Assembly: GCF_963169125.1 (NCBI RefSeq)
Contig: NC_084799.1
Span: forward strand, 67,200,143 to 67,264,142
DNA: 64,000 nucleotides
Origin: Humulus lupulus
Taxonomy: Eukaryota > Streptophyta > Magnoliopsida > Rosales > Cannabaceae
Reading direction: 5' to 3'
Shown in pieces: positions 47,484 to 59,945 of the stretch. Numbering within the stretch: the first letter of the stretch is position 1; every line of letters starts with the position of its first letter. Both the position numbers and the translations under genes were made by a program. The notes beneath the pieces were generated by a model. It saw only the letters and a program-made list of their open reading frames with translations. It was not told the DNA's origin and made no database searches.

Positions 47484-47856
47484 AGCCCCTCCTTCCAGCG
47501 TCGCGGCCCGTGTAGAACCTTGAAAACAAGCATTCTGTAAAGAACCTGGTCGCGACGCCACCAAGTCGTGTCGTGACCCTTAATAACTTCTTCAATTTAA
47601 ACACTTTTTGTCCCAAAAATTCACTGAAGCCATAAAATATCTCCAGGATTCATCTTTTCACGGAAACAACATCGAAAATTCGATTTTTCATCATTTTTCT
47701 ACCAATTTTCTTCATTTTCTCTTTTTCTTTATTTATTGACTAAAATCTGAAAACCACCAAAGAAAAGTGTAATACTACACTAAATAATAGAAAAACTTAA
47801 ATAAAATCTATCTAAATACAACCTAAACACAACACAAAATGAGACTCAACAGGAAG

Positions 47857-49440
47857 CTAACTTGTCACTACTAAGGGACCAGCCTCAGTCTCTGACCGCG
47901 TCAAAGCGAACACTCAAGCTGGAGTCAAGCTTTTCGCCGCCTTTTGGTTTGTCCTTCCTCATTTCTGAGCAATCCTTCTTGAGGTGCCCAAACATCCTGC
48001 AAAAGAAACATGCCTTTGCTCGACATTCTCCTAGATGGCGTCTTTTACATAGTGCGCATTTAGGGTAGAATTTTCGGTACTCGTCCTCACCTTGATGGCC
48101 TATATGAACATTTCAGAACCCCTTTTCTAGTCCAAGGGTATTGAAAATGTCGCTAACTTTTCTTTTCTGATCACTGGGGCCGTTTCCCATACCAGATCCA
48201 ATAAACGGAGGTATCACTACCTGAGCTCCGCGCTCTCTAGCACTCTCCCTCCCTATCTCATTTACTGTGCCCTCAACAACGAGAGCCCTCCCTACCACCT
48301 GAGAATAGATAGAGATCTCATGTACTAGGGCGATTCTAATGCCCTGAGTTATCTCGAAATTCAATCCTGGGATAAATCGTTCCTTTCGAGCTACATCCGT
48401 GGGTACCATATCAAAAGCAAACTGGCTAACCATTGAATTTGTTAACATACTTTGTTACTATCGTATCCATGAACTAGGTTCAAAAATTCATTTCTCTTTG
48501 CAGTCTTAACTGCATCACAATATTATCTCTCATTAAACAACTACCTAAATTTCTCCCAATTTATCGCAGTTGTATCTCATGTTTGGGATACCATTTCCCA
48601 CCAAGCCTGGGCATCTTCCCATAACACATACGTAGCAAATATCACTCTATCGTGAACTACCACCCCTATATAGTCCTGATCATGCCCATCCATTGCTCAG
48701 CCCTGAATGGATCTAGGCCTCCCTCAAAAACTGGAGGGCAATATTCCTGAAATCTCTAATATAGAACTTCTCACATGTTCTAAACCCTACGCTGAGCCAA
48801 AATGGTGCTAGTCCTATCACAACAAAGGAAGAGATGTTCCCCGACAGAACCTGCTGTTTCAAATACCTGATCGCTTCCTCTTGCCTCTGCAATCTTGCTT
48901 GCATATCTGTGAACACTTGTTGCCAATTCTAAGAGGCATGTGGAGAGCTCTGGCCCTGGCTATAATTTCTAGCCTCAATATAAACACCACCGGGTCCCAT
49001 TAACTGTCTTGGGTACATAACCTCTGAGTTCGTCTGCAGTCAATAACTAGACCCATTATGCATGATGAGCACATCCAAAAGCCTTTCCCACAAGAAAACC
49101 AAAAAGCACCACATTCATATACAACTGTAGTGCAAAAATACATGCCCATAAAATTCATGCATCAATAAATAAGCCCTGCTCTTCCCAACATAATTATCAT
49201 GCTCTCAACTCTAGCATCCAGATAACGTATTCATATATCAACTGAGCAGGCAAGCACATAATCATATCAACAGTCAAGGGCTAGGCCCTATCAGAATATC
49301 TCATGCTTCCTAATAAGGCATACAGGTAAGGTATTTATATCCCATTTAAGTAGTTAAACACATAACCACATAAATAGTCACCATACCCTGAGTGGAGCTT
49401 GTCTTTAGTGAAGACTGTACATGCCCAGCTTATCTTTAGG
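47857..49440 (-). pseudogene. gag: E-A gag
   Basis: Minus-strand relics: MFTDMQARLQRQEEAIRYLK (from 48916), then a degraded gag core, then VARKERFIPGLNFEITQGIR (near 48390). The zinc-binding part near 47970-48090 has CALCKRRHLGECRAKA and the knuckle CFFCRMFGHLKKDC (CX2CX4HX4C). Many stops interrupt. Gag would package the element RNA. It lies directly between the PBS/5' LTR and the solo LTR inserted after 47851. Confidence 0.8.
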
Positions 49441-49458
49441 AACCCTTAACCTTGGCTC

Positions 49459-49472
49459 GCTCTGATACAAAA
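49459..49472 (-). promoter_or_regulatory. E-A primer-binding site, initiator tRNA-Met type
   Basis: On the minus strand, immediately after the 5' LTR, the sequence reads TTTTGTATCAGAGCGAG. It matches the TGGTATCAGAGC motif complementary to the 3' end of plant initiator tRNA-Met with one early mismatch. Confidence 0.8.
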
Positions 49473-49473
49473 T

Positions 49474-52337
49474 TGAAACACCCTACTACTCGGGGACCAT
49501 TACACTGTGTATTTTAAATAGTGCTAAACTCGCTAAATGAGTCATTTGGCCATAATCGTGTAAGTAAACGTGATTAATGGTTTAGGGTTAAATTGTTTGG
49601 TCAAAAGGTACAACCATTTCACTAAAATGTTTACTTCCATACATGGGATCCCAAAATACATTTAAGAAGGTTCACTACAATTGAAAAGTTACAACCAGCC
49701 GACCTAAGCAAGAAAATAGTGTTTGGCCCTAGTTCCTCTTTAAAACCCCAGTTGTGGTGGTCGAACAACCGCATATGTACACATTGTCACCTAAGCTCTC
49801 CAACTCAAGGATGGTCTAACTTTCTTTTCCCCTTACCTGCACCACAAAGCACCCATGAGCCAAGGCTTAGCAAGAAAACTTAACACATGCTCATAAGCAG
49901 TTAATAACACGTTCCAAATCATAATAAGCATGCCTAGCAGTAATGACCCTACTCATGCATGCATACCATCCATATAAATGACTATAGTGTTATATGGGAC
50001 ACTTTCCCTATATAAATTATCAATGAACCATACCAGGGCTCGTTGCTTAAAATACATGATTAATGAATCATACTGGGGCCCGTCGCCCTAGAATATGGGA
50101 CTAATAAGTCACCACGAGGCCCACTGTCCTATCCGCTATATAAGCAACCTTGGAACTAGCCCAACATACCTGGCGCTGTAGTTTTCCATGACCAATGGGT
50201 CAGTCAAGCATATGTCACACTAACTGTTAGGCATAACCAAATCGACTAGTTCTAAGCGCACTATTGCCGCTCTTGACTTATAAGTCAATACTTTTTAACC
50301 AGCGCTCCGCGCTATTGCCGTCCTTGTCTTATAATCCAATGATTTTCCACCACCGCTTTGCGCTATGGTCGTCCTTGACTTATAAGTCAACGCTTTTTGA
50401 CCAGCGCTATTATCATCCTTGAATTATAAGTTAATGCTTTTTGACCAGCACTCACCGTGCTAATGTCGTTCTTGACTGAAAAGTCAAGTTCGGGGCCCAT
50501 CCCTAGGATATGGGACTAATAAGTCACCCCGGGGCCCTTTACCCTATCCTATGTATAACCAGTCTTAGAGATAGCCCAACGTACCTGGCACTGTGTTTTC
50601 CATGACCATTGGGTCGAACAAGCGTATGATGCTCTCCTGGTTCGATCTAAACACATCGACCAACGCTCAGCTCACGATTGTCGCCCTTGACTTATAAGTC
50701 AATGCTCTACGACCAGGGATCAGAGCTATTGCCGTCCTTGTCTCATAAGTCAAGCCTTTCTCAATTATATAATGCTAACAGGCATTCATCATATAATAAA
50801 TATCCAGATACAGAGCATTCAACATGCTTAATCAATCATTCACATGCATAATCATACTCATGCACATTTACAGGGGCCTACGCCCAATCAAAACTATATT
50901 CAACATTCAGACGAAGCCCTAATCATGTATATCACATATTGGGTGCAGTTTTCTTACATTTGGTTCAAGCACAGGTTACGAATGAACGACCCTTGAGCAC
51001 AATCCCGGTTCCAATCCCCTAGCGATAACCTAATAACAACCATAATATAGAATTCATTCAATAACGAGTAAATAAAGGCTTTTGGACCGAGTCCTAGCCT
51101 CAAGGACATCGAACTCTACTAAACCAGGTAGTAGGATCAATCCGGAACCCTTAGGTTTGATTTCCTGTCACTAAAAACCGAAGGTGGCCGAAGTCGCCCA
51201 GGTGGGCTGCGACATGACCCTAAAGGTCGCAGCACGCCTCCCTGAACAGAGAGCCCCCTGTATGGAATTCAATGCATGGGCCACGACTTTCCCTTGAGAG
51301 TCACGGCGCGCCTCCGAAAAAGTGCCCCTCCTGGGCCCTGAGTTCACACAGGTCGCGGCGCCCCAAGAACAGGGCTATAGCGGGACCCTGCAAACCCAGA
51401 ATTTCCTTTGTTTTTCTCATCCAATATCACCCAAATTAAATCTCAACTTCAGAATTAGCTCCCCCAAACATTATCAGCACATAAACACCATCAAAACCCA
51501 AGCTCATCTCACTCAAAAATCTCCACCAAATCTCTCATTCAAATAAAAACTCCATAAACTCATGGAAACCAAAAATCAGAAATTCAAATCTTAAATTACC
51601 TTTGATTATGTTGTTTTCCAACTAAATTTTCCAACTATCAAGCTTTTAATCTTCCTTATAATCGTTCTGACTCTAACGTTGCTTGAATTTGAGCTCTAAA
51701 ACTCGAGTTTCGTTCAAAAACACTAACGAGTGTCAAGTGAGAGAACAGGAGAAAGAACAAGACTGTTTTTTGTGTTTTATAGTTCTGATAGTTTACTTCG
51801 AGCTTAAGTAACCTTAAGAAAATCACAAGGCTCGCGATACCCAAAAACGTCTCCGAGGGCAAAATAGTCAAAATTCCTATAACTCCCTCCTGATCTCACT
51901 AACTCCAAATATATCCTCAAAAATTCATTCTCATTACCCAATATCCCAGTAATGTACTAAATACCAAAAATACCCCTTGACTCACCCTGAGTCAACTATT
52001 GGTCCCGTTGTGACTTTCCCACTAGCTTGCTCCCTAGGATCGCCTCATGCCGAGTAACCCAAACATATCCACATAATAATGTGGTCTCACACATATATCA
52101 CATATATGCCAAATATACCCATAATGGGCCAAATTACGAAAGTTGCCCTTTTAGTCAGAAACGGGCCCACATGCATATTTAATACACCTAAACATGCATA
52201 TCAAGTCATATTATAATATAACTCATATAATCATATAATTATACACATATATAACACATAATCACATAATTTTCAATAATCCACTTTGACCCCCTAATCA
52301 AGGACCTAAGCCTTATTAGGTAATTTGGCACATTACA
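49474..52337 (-). mobile_element. E-A 5' LTR
   Basis: It begins TGAAACACCCTACTACTCGG and ends ...TTGGCACATTACA, 2864 bp. It parallels the left LTR throughout, including the palindromic minisatellite (about 50240-50760) and the GC-rich patches near 51180-51380. Position 51786-51791 is the empty version of the site where CACTA family 4 inserted in the left LTR. Confidence 0.9.
50240..50760. repeat. LTR minisatellite with palindromic core, second copy
   Basis: Counterpart of the array at 15481-15735. TTGACTTATAAGTCAA is intact at about 50273-50288, 50375-50390 and 50687-50702, with diverged units between. Unit length is 50-60 bp. Confidence 0.85.
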
Positions 52338-53586
52338 AGAATCATTCCCGAGCCTTTAGATTTGAATTCATGAGCTTAAAAACCCCTAGTTGGACAAAAC
52401 TCCCTATTTGAGCAACTCAGATTGCCTCCCAAGTCCATTTCTGGATACGCGCCACGGCGCAACCCATCCAGTGCCGTAGCGCTAAGACTGTTCAGCGAAC
52501 CCCCCTAGGCCTCTGAGTTCATGCGGCGCGACCCTGTGAACTCAGAATATCCAGCATTTTTCCCCTGAGCCAAATCACCAAAATTCACCCCAAACATGAA
52601 CTAAAGCCAAAATTAAACCCCTACACCTCAATACTACACTTGCAGCAATATAAACATCTAAAAACTTAACGAAAATCCTCATAGAAACTAAGAATTCATA
52701 AAGACTTTTAAAACTTCAAAACTCTAAAAACTCAAAACCTAAAACTTCAAATTACCTTGTTTGATTCGTTCCTAGCTGCTCCCTTAAGCCTAGAAGCTCC
52801 CAACTCCAACTGAGCTTCAATTCCCAACAATCCTTGCCCTTAAAATCCTGAGAATTAATGCTTTTCCTTCAATTTTTCCAAAGTCTCAATAGTGGGAGTG
52901 AGAGAGAGAGAGGCAACGAGGGAGAGAAAGAGGGACTGAGTGTGTGGTTCTGTTTTCCTTAGTTTCTGAGATCTTCTAGTCTAACTAAGTGGCTAAGGCA
53001 GTCTAAGGCTAGGGAAAAGACCCAATTGTCCCTAGCCTTAACCTTGGTTTTCTAACGCCCCTAAGGGAAAAATCGTCTTTGTACCACATTTCCCACTAAT
53101 CCTCAAGTAGCCCTATAAATTCCAATTTAATCCCGTCATACTCAAATAATCACAAAATAACTACCCATCACATGATAAATCCCGACTACGCACTAAGTTT
53201 CCCAAAATACCCCTACGCTCACCGCAAGCCGAGTATTTGACTGCGTTGTGACTTTTACGCTAACTCGCTCACTAAGATCGCCTTGAGCCGAATATCACAA
53301 ATATATCCACATAATAATGTGGTCTCAATCACATGACACAAATAATTACATTTATACCTTTAACGGGTCAAAATTACAAATATGCTCTGATTAACAAAAA
53401 CAGGCCCACATGCATATTTAATACACATAAACCTGTATAAATATTCGTATTACCATAAATTCACATATGCCACATAATCACACATATGTTCAATTAATTT
53501 CACATAATTCACTCATAAATCCAATTAGGCCCTCCCGACACACTAATTAATGCACTAAGGCTTATTAGCAAATTCGGTACGTTAAA

Positions 53587-54297
53587 CAACGCATTGTTGA
53601 TGCCTCTATAATAACGCCCCAAGCATGATCCCAAAATGTCTCCAAATACCTCCAAACTTTTAGGGAATGTTTGGATACCTCATTGTATCACTTTAGACCC
53701 ATAAAAGTAACTTTTAGATGCCTATCTACACATTCTCATGTTCTCACTTCAACTTAAGGAATATTCGTTAAGTGTTTTTCACCTCAACGTGTAAACATCT
53801 TAACCATTATATTTAACCAATCTCAATATTTTGTATGTAAAGTGCGCTTCCCCCCAAAATAATGACTGTGAGAGGTCTCTATTTATAAAGTCTCTTAATG
53901 GGCTATGGACCCTACAATATGATCTAAGCCCTACACTTGTAGTGTCGGATTGTTACAACTGATTACATATTCAAAATAATATAAAAGATACATTCAAATA
54001 TTAGTTACATAAATATCTCGTGAAATCTGGATCATTCTGTTTAAATGACTTGTCTATCAAGCAGGGTTCCCTTCGAGGAACTTCATAAGGTGACTAAGCC
54101 TTTGAACAACATCATTCCCTTCGAGCAGCAAGATCCGTGGGCTCTTTATCCTCTGCAAGGCAGACAACTACCTTTATGCTGATGAAGTGTACTCGAACAG
54201 ATCTTTGTCTCGACCAACTCTTGGGATTTTCAATGTCGTTTACATCCACGTGTCCTCTTCAAACGCCACGTCACCATGTCCAATTTTAGGTTAAACA
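53587..54297 (-). mobile_element. T1 5' LTR, second part
   Basis: Continuation of 11965-13771 after the solo LTR and everything nested in it. It ends ...TTAGGTTAAACA near 54297, giving the CA end expected on this strand. Non-coding. Confidence 0.55.
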
Positions 54298-55429
54298 GTA
54301 GCCTTTCATTTTTTACTACTATTATTTCTCCAAGTCTTTATAAGAGTTATGATCAACTATGAATATTGTCTCTCTTTTTGTATATGTACACTTCAAAGTT
54401 TTTTTTTCAATCTTTTCAATATTTGATTATATTTTATTAATCCAAATATTAGGGTGTTTTACATTTATATACCTAGAATCCAAAGTATTTACAAAAATAC
54501 ATTCAACCGAATTATTTAGACATATACCGGTGCCACATCAGCACCATATATCGAAATCCAAATAATCATTACCAGAAAAAATGGGGAAATCTCGCTTCCC
54601 AAAATTCTTCGTTTTTCTGGGTTTTAGAAAAGCTACCGTTTGGTAGCTTGTGATGCTAATAAGATACATATTGGTACCTTTTCATAAAAACAAATATATT
54701 TTTTTAATTTATTAAAAAACTTCACTTTAAGATAACATTATCTCATATATATTTTGTTTACCTATTTTGATTAGTCGCCTTTAAAATCATTATTTAATTT
54801 TTAGGTTATATTGTGTTGTCTTATTATTTAAGATACTTTTATGTTAGTTTTATTTTGTAATAACTTTTACGTTACCTTCAAACCTATTTAAGAAACTAGT
54901 GAGTAACAATAAAGTATAAGAGCTTACCATATGGCTTATTAGTAAAGTTAGTACAATTAATTTTGTAGTAATGTAATTGATTCTATGATGTTTAAGATAT
55001 CATTGTGTTTACTTATAATTTTTTAAGAAGCCTATCCAAATTGCTTTATAAAATAAATTTATATTATAATACTATCTGGTGGATTTTAAAGATATAATAA
55101 CAACATATTTTATAGTAACCTATGAAGTTGATTGGTATATTGAATTTTGTTTAAGTTTAAATTTGGTTACTTGTTTGTTATCAAACTACAAAAGAAACTA
55201 AAATGTAGCTTTTGATTCTAGTCAACTTCTCCAAAAATGGCAAAAAAATATATGCTTCCCACGCATCTAAATGGTAAGTAATAATATTTCAAATATAATA
55301 TAATTAATTTGAAAAATAAAATTTAGTAAAAATAAACTACAACTAATAAATTTGCGGAGATTTTAAAAATCATTAAAATGTTTAACCAATCAATAAAATA
55401 ACTTATTCTCAATTAAAACTACTTTTATA
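54298..55429. other. AT-rich non-coding stretch
   Basis: No gene, splice pattern or repeat with clear ends is visible. It may belong to the interior of the CACTA whose terminus follows. Confidence 0.5.
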
Positions 55430-55969
55430 AATATGTTAAAAAAATTTAAGTATTATTCTTTATATGATAATTTAATTAAATTTAAACATAAAAATTATTA
55501 TAAATTATATAAATACCAAAGTTAATAATATTAGAAAATTTTGGAAATAAAAGAAAATCTACTTTTCAATGTTGTCGATTGATACGTATTTTATAAATAC
55601 ATTTACATAATTTAGTTTGTCTTTTAAATTATATTTCAATAATTGTATTTTTATACATATATTTTTTTGTTTTTTTTATTATTTAAATTTTGGCAACAGT
55701 TTATAACTGCGAGTATCGGTCTCATATTAACTATCGGCGTTGGGGTCAACGACAACAATGTTAACTGTCGATATTGGTCTCAAATTAACGGTCGGTGCTG
55801 GCATCAATAACGACAGTTTTTAGCTGTCGAAAGCGATGGTGACAATTATAAAATGTCAGTGTTGCTCTCTATGCCTACAGTTTTTAACTGTCGGTGTAGA
55901 ATCACGCTGAGCAATTGCAACAGTTGACTGTCGTGGTTTGGTGGCAGGAAAGCCTAGTTTTTTAGTAGT
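55430..55969. mobile_element. CACTA transposon terminus (family 1, second copy)
   Basis: It ends at about 55969 in ...GCCTAGTTTTTTAGTAGTG. The ACTGTCGGCGTTGG-type subterminal repeats (55690-55945) and the AT-rich part upstream are in the same order and orientation as 1680-2228. This copy is more decayed (AACTATCGGCGTT, AACGGTCGGTGCTGG). The other end is not found. Confidence 0.8.
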
Positions 55970-57221
55970 GCTACTTTGAAGAATAGATCACAACGGTACC
56001 ATTCTTGAGTCCAACCAATTAATGGTGTGGCCAAAAAATACTTTTAATGTAAAGGAGAAGAGAGAGAGAAATAAGAGTTTTTGAAAAAATGAAAAGAAAA
56101 GAAAATGGGCGGCTAAGGTAGAGGGGAGAGAGGATGGTTGATGCAGGAGAGAGAGGGAGAGATAAATTTAATTAATTTTTAAATGGGTAAATGTGTAAAT
56201 AAAATTGTACTGCTATTTTTGTAAACAAAATGAGTTTTTGGTAGTTTGATATATTTTTTTCGAAATATTATGTAACAATTTGTTAAATCTTATGTCTAAC
56301 AATGTAAAAGAGAGAGGATTGTGTACTTTTTGCATGTTAAAAACTTAACATGTTTATAATCCAAGGAATCCTGTAAACCCAGCCATGGTAGCAGGAAGAA
56401 GATGAAAATGTAGGAAGCATGATTAGGATTTTAAGTTGACCCTGAGATCCACGACCTCTCCGATGCCCCTCCCTCCCTACCAGGGGATCTGACGAGTTCT
56501 GCCCCTTTGTTCATCGCCTCCCGGAGTTCAAATTAACATATAATAACTCTTCAATTTGTCTAATTTTCCTATTTTCTGAAATTTTGCTACATTTTATTTT
56601 AAATTTAAATTTCTTCTCTTTCAAATAAACTGTTCGTGATTGCAGAATTGAGCGAGCTATTGCTCAATGGTGTTAAGGCTATGAAGATGACTTTTTGACT
56701 GCTTATGTCAGAATAAGGTCCTTTATGGTAATTTGGATTTCTTTGAAATTCCTGTAATGAGCATTACCCTTTTGGCCGTCGTGTTTCCATTTATTGTACT
56801 GATTGATTGAATGTCATTGCATGCGATGGAATTTGATAATAGTTGTTTGCCATTGATTTTGGTCGGTTCAGGATAATGCTTTTTTTGTTTCATTTTTGCT
56901 CTCTTTTGCTATATATGACGATACTAGGTTTAGACTTGGGGTTGTTTGCTTTGACACCTTTTGAATTGTTAAGTTCAAATTAGTTCAGATCTATTTTCCA
57001 ACTATTATCTAGATTTTGAATAGCAAGAACAATACCTGGTCGACTTGAAAATATTTGTTTCTGTTGGATATAACTCTGGTGTGCTTCCTTAACAAATTTT
57101 ATTAAGGAATTCAAAGGAACATTCAGTGTCTTCTACGTAGTACCTTGTTTTCTTTTATTTTCAACAATAGTCGCAATGAATTGGTTCTCTATCTCTTCTC
57201 AGTTCGTGTACAGAAATATAT
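55970..57221 (+). other. unassigned stretch with exon-like pieces
   Basis: Near 56432-56525 a plus-strand frame reads DPEIHDLSDAPPSLPGDLTS then SAPLFIASR. Near 56646-56728, between a TTGCAG acceptor and a GTAATT donor, a frame reads IERAIAQWC, stop, GYEDDFLTAYVRIRSFM. They look like two exons of a decayed host gene, but I do not recognise the protein. GA-rich sequence lies near 56056-56160. Confidence 0.35.
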
Positions 57222-58775
57222 TGTTGGAAAAACATTTAGAGCACGTTACGAAATAAGCATATGGTGGGTCCATTGTTACAGGAACAACAACAATAAAAAA
57301 ATTTCATTAATTATATAAACTGTTTATATGACCAAAAATACAATCCAGAAATATTATCATACAATACTATTAATCATGCAACAAATATGTATATAAATAT
57401 ACAATATATTTATATACAACATATAAGCACACAAAAATCAAGAATATAAATTTTTAGCTCTTGAAGCCTATCAAGTATCCTTGAGTTTTTTCGTATTTTT
57501 ATCGGTCTTCCTATCTAAAGTTTTGAGCACTCAAACCACGATCTTCCGAAGTGTAATCTATACCACAAGATGTGTGTGGACACATAGAGAACATGGGTTT
57601 GTATTTTATGAATCACAAGTGTTTCTTCTTAGATTAGGGTTTGAGAATGGGTAGAATAAAGAAGAAGAAGAAAGAGTTTTGCCTAACAAAAACTCTAAGA
57701 ACAATTACGAATTATGTATTGTGCTGTTGTGTATTTGTTTCTGTGTTATTTTCTCTTCTTCTTCTATATCATATATATATATAACTTTATTACTTTGTTA
57801 TTCCTAATAATAATAGTAATATATTAAAATATCATAATGATGATAGGATTTGATTTAGTTAAATATCTTACTCACCAATTTTGAAAAAACTATTTTTGAA
57901 TTCTTAAATAATTAAATAAATAAAATAAAAACTACATTGATACAATATGAGTGTATTGATACACGCATCGCATAGGACTGTGTCATGTGTATACTGCTAT
58001 ATCCTTTTTAAGGGATATTGCATTTTTCTTTTATTTAATTATTTAACTAAAATCAATCTTCCACAAAATAAGGTATTAATTTTGTAAGGAAAAGATGACA
58101 ACCATATTTCAAATTTTAAATTCAAAATTCAAAATTCAAATTGATGATCATCATTATCATCTTCTTTTAAAATTTAATAAATCAAAAACTATTTTTGACT
58201 TACCAATTTTATTTTCTCCCACTCAAATAAAATAATTAATTTAAAAAATTAATTAATTTTTTTATCTGTATGAAATTCAAATATTTATATATTTAAATTA
58301 ATAAATATATTTTCAAAAAATTAATAATTAATTCCAAATTAATTATTCAATCTCAATTATCATATAATTGCATACATGAGCAGAAGAATAAAATTCTTCT
58401 CAAATTCTCAAATTACAGTTATACCATTGTATCAACTATTACCATGATATGGTGTTGATAGAGCCACTATAGGCACCTATATGTATCTATAATATCAAGC
58501 TCCAATAAATATAAGACTATTAATCAAAGCTCTTTGATTAAATAATATTTATTAATCTCAAGATTACTCCACTATAAATATGAGATTGAACTCTTGATAA
58601 TTACAGACATATGTTTACAGAGTACTTTATTAAAGAATAAAGTGTCCATTAATATAATCATTACATATAACATTAATCCTCTATTAATGGTTCATAATTA
58701 AAAGGGAATAAAATTACTATTTTAGCTATATCTTGTTCCTAGTGTACTATTTAGTGAAGGTTGTGTAACAACAAG
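57222..58775 (-). mobile_element. retrotransposon LTR-like repeat, inverted copy
   Basis: It starts TGTTGGAAAAACATTTAGAG at 57222. It shares ordered blocks with 7606-9017 in opposite orientation. There is no ORF of note. The right end is fixed only loosely by loss of similarity; 58776-59066 is unassigned. Confidence 0.55.
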
Positions 58776-59066
58776 TTTGTAACGTGAGCGCTCATAACCG
58801 TTTTAGTTCCAAAAGCCAACCTAATAGGGATCCATTATTCAATCTATAAGAAGTTATAAATTCCATATCTATTAATCTACATCCCCAGCCATATACATCA
58901 TTGAGTCCCCAAAATAATTGTTCTTAACCTGATCATTCATACAAACCTTAACGCATGAATCAAATGATCAGATGACATATATACAAGTTCATTGCAACCT
59001 CAAGATTAAGATCATCGTGTATATGATCATCGTTTGATGTGTTTGATTAATACTATAAAATGGTGT

Positions 59067-59867
59067 TGTTACACCCAGATTTCGAGACCCGAGATTGTGA
59101 CCTCGAAAGCTGGACTTGTCAAGTGTGAGCTCGAGATATCTAAAACGCATGTTTGTGGCCCAGATGTCAAATCCTCGAATCAAGATGGCAACCTCGAAGA
59201 CATTTAATCTCGAAGTTCTTTCTAAGCTTGAAAGAACTTAGCATCGAGGTATATCCATTGTCGGGTGTCTTCAGATCAAGTAGCCCGAGCTTAGCAAGAG
59301 TACAAGCTCGAAATGTAACAGCCTCGATGGTATCTACCTGCTCCGAGTTGGTCTTGGAGTAAGGTGGCTAGTTCGTAACTTATCTATAGACCTGGACTGA
59401 CATGATGCTGATTGCCGACCTCGAAAGATTTAATGGGTCATCTGATGTAACACGTTCCATGTATTTAAAGATATTTATTGTTGTAACATCCCAACATTAA
59501 TGGGATATTAACAAGTCTGTTATTCACCCACTGGTCTTGAGGGGACGTTTCCTTGTATATAGGAGTTACAGTATTTAATATCATTATTTTAATTAATAAG
59601 CAGAAGTATCTTCCCGAAATATGTGGGAATGAACTCTGAAAACTCTCTATAAATAGAGAGTTCATGAGCATTTGTAGATTACAGATCTTTTGATATACGG
59701 AGAGAAATTCTGGAGAATTCATCCCTGAAGGATTTCTAGAAAACTCCAAGTCTTAATAAAATAGACTCGTGGACTAGGCAGAGTTAACTGTTGAACCACG
59801 TAAAATTCTTGTTGTTCTACCATATTATTCGTCTGCGCCATAGTTCTTATTGTTTAATTACTCTACA
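59067..59867 (+). mobile_element. T2 5' LTR
   Basis: It begins TGTTACACCCAGATTTCGAG and ends ...TTAATTACTCTACA. It is rich in CTCGAAG/CCTCGA words. A TATA box lies in the right half. Confidence 0.8.
59645..59660 (+). promoter_or_regulatory. TATA box in T2 LTR
   Basis: TCTATAAATAGAGAG is a strong plant TATA context about 220 bp before the LTR end, so transcription would start inside the LTR, as needed for a retroelement promoter. Confidence 0.75.
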
Positions 59868-59945
59868 TTTTAAGTTGACGAAAAACGGCGTCAATAGTTT
59901 GGTGCTTTCATTTAGAGCCTTAAGCAGTACAATCTCTTATTAGCT

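Larger units (their letters stand above)
43095..47851 (-). mobile_element. solo LTR between E-A gag and protease, hosting a gypsy fragment
   Basis: It starts TGCTACAGATTTGTAATAAA at 43095 and ends ...GAGACTCAACA at 47851, thus TG...CA. The TSD GGAAG is at 43090-43094 and 47852-47856. Without the nested gypsy piece (about 43935-47483) it measures about 1.2 kb. It has no coding sequence. Minus-strand reading would begin TGTTGAGTCTCATTTTGTG. Confidence 0.85.
14755..52337 (-). mobile_element. Ty3/gypsy retrotransposon E-A, complete but heavily nested
   Basis: Read on the minus strand: 5' LTR 49474-52337, PBS beside 49473, gag 47857-49440, protease 42573-43094, RT/RNaseH/integrase relics 30366-32508, polypurine tract 21278-21294, 3' LTR 14755-21277. 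The TSD is AGAAT at 14750-14754 and at 52338-52342, exact. The LTRs differ by many substitutions (for example TGTAACGCCC against TGAAACACCC at their starts), so the insertion is old. Order gag-PR-RT-RH-IN marks Ty3/gypsy. Insertions inside it: a CACTA, a solo LTR with two further nested elements, a gene-carrying CACTA, and another solo LTR. Confidence 0.9.
13772..53586 (-). mobile_element. solo Ty3/gypsy LTR, split by element E-A
   Basis: It starts TGTAATGCCCTGG at 13772 and runs to 14754. It resumes at 52343 (CATTCCCGAGCC) and ends near 53586 in ...GGTACGTTAAA. It is related to the E-A LTR in layout: ACACTGTGTATTTTAAAT near the start, AGCACCCATGAGCC later, GCCTTATTAG near the end. Flanks AAACG (13767-13771) and CAACG (53587-53591) match at 4 of 5 bases, as a decayed TSD would. 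The two parts sum to about 2.2 kb. No internal region belongs to it, so it is a solo LTR. Confidence 0.75.
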
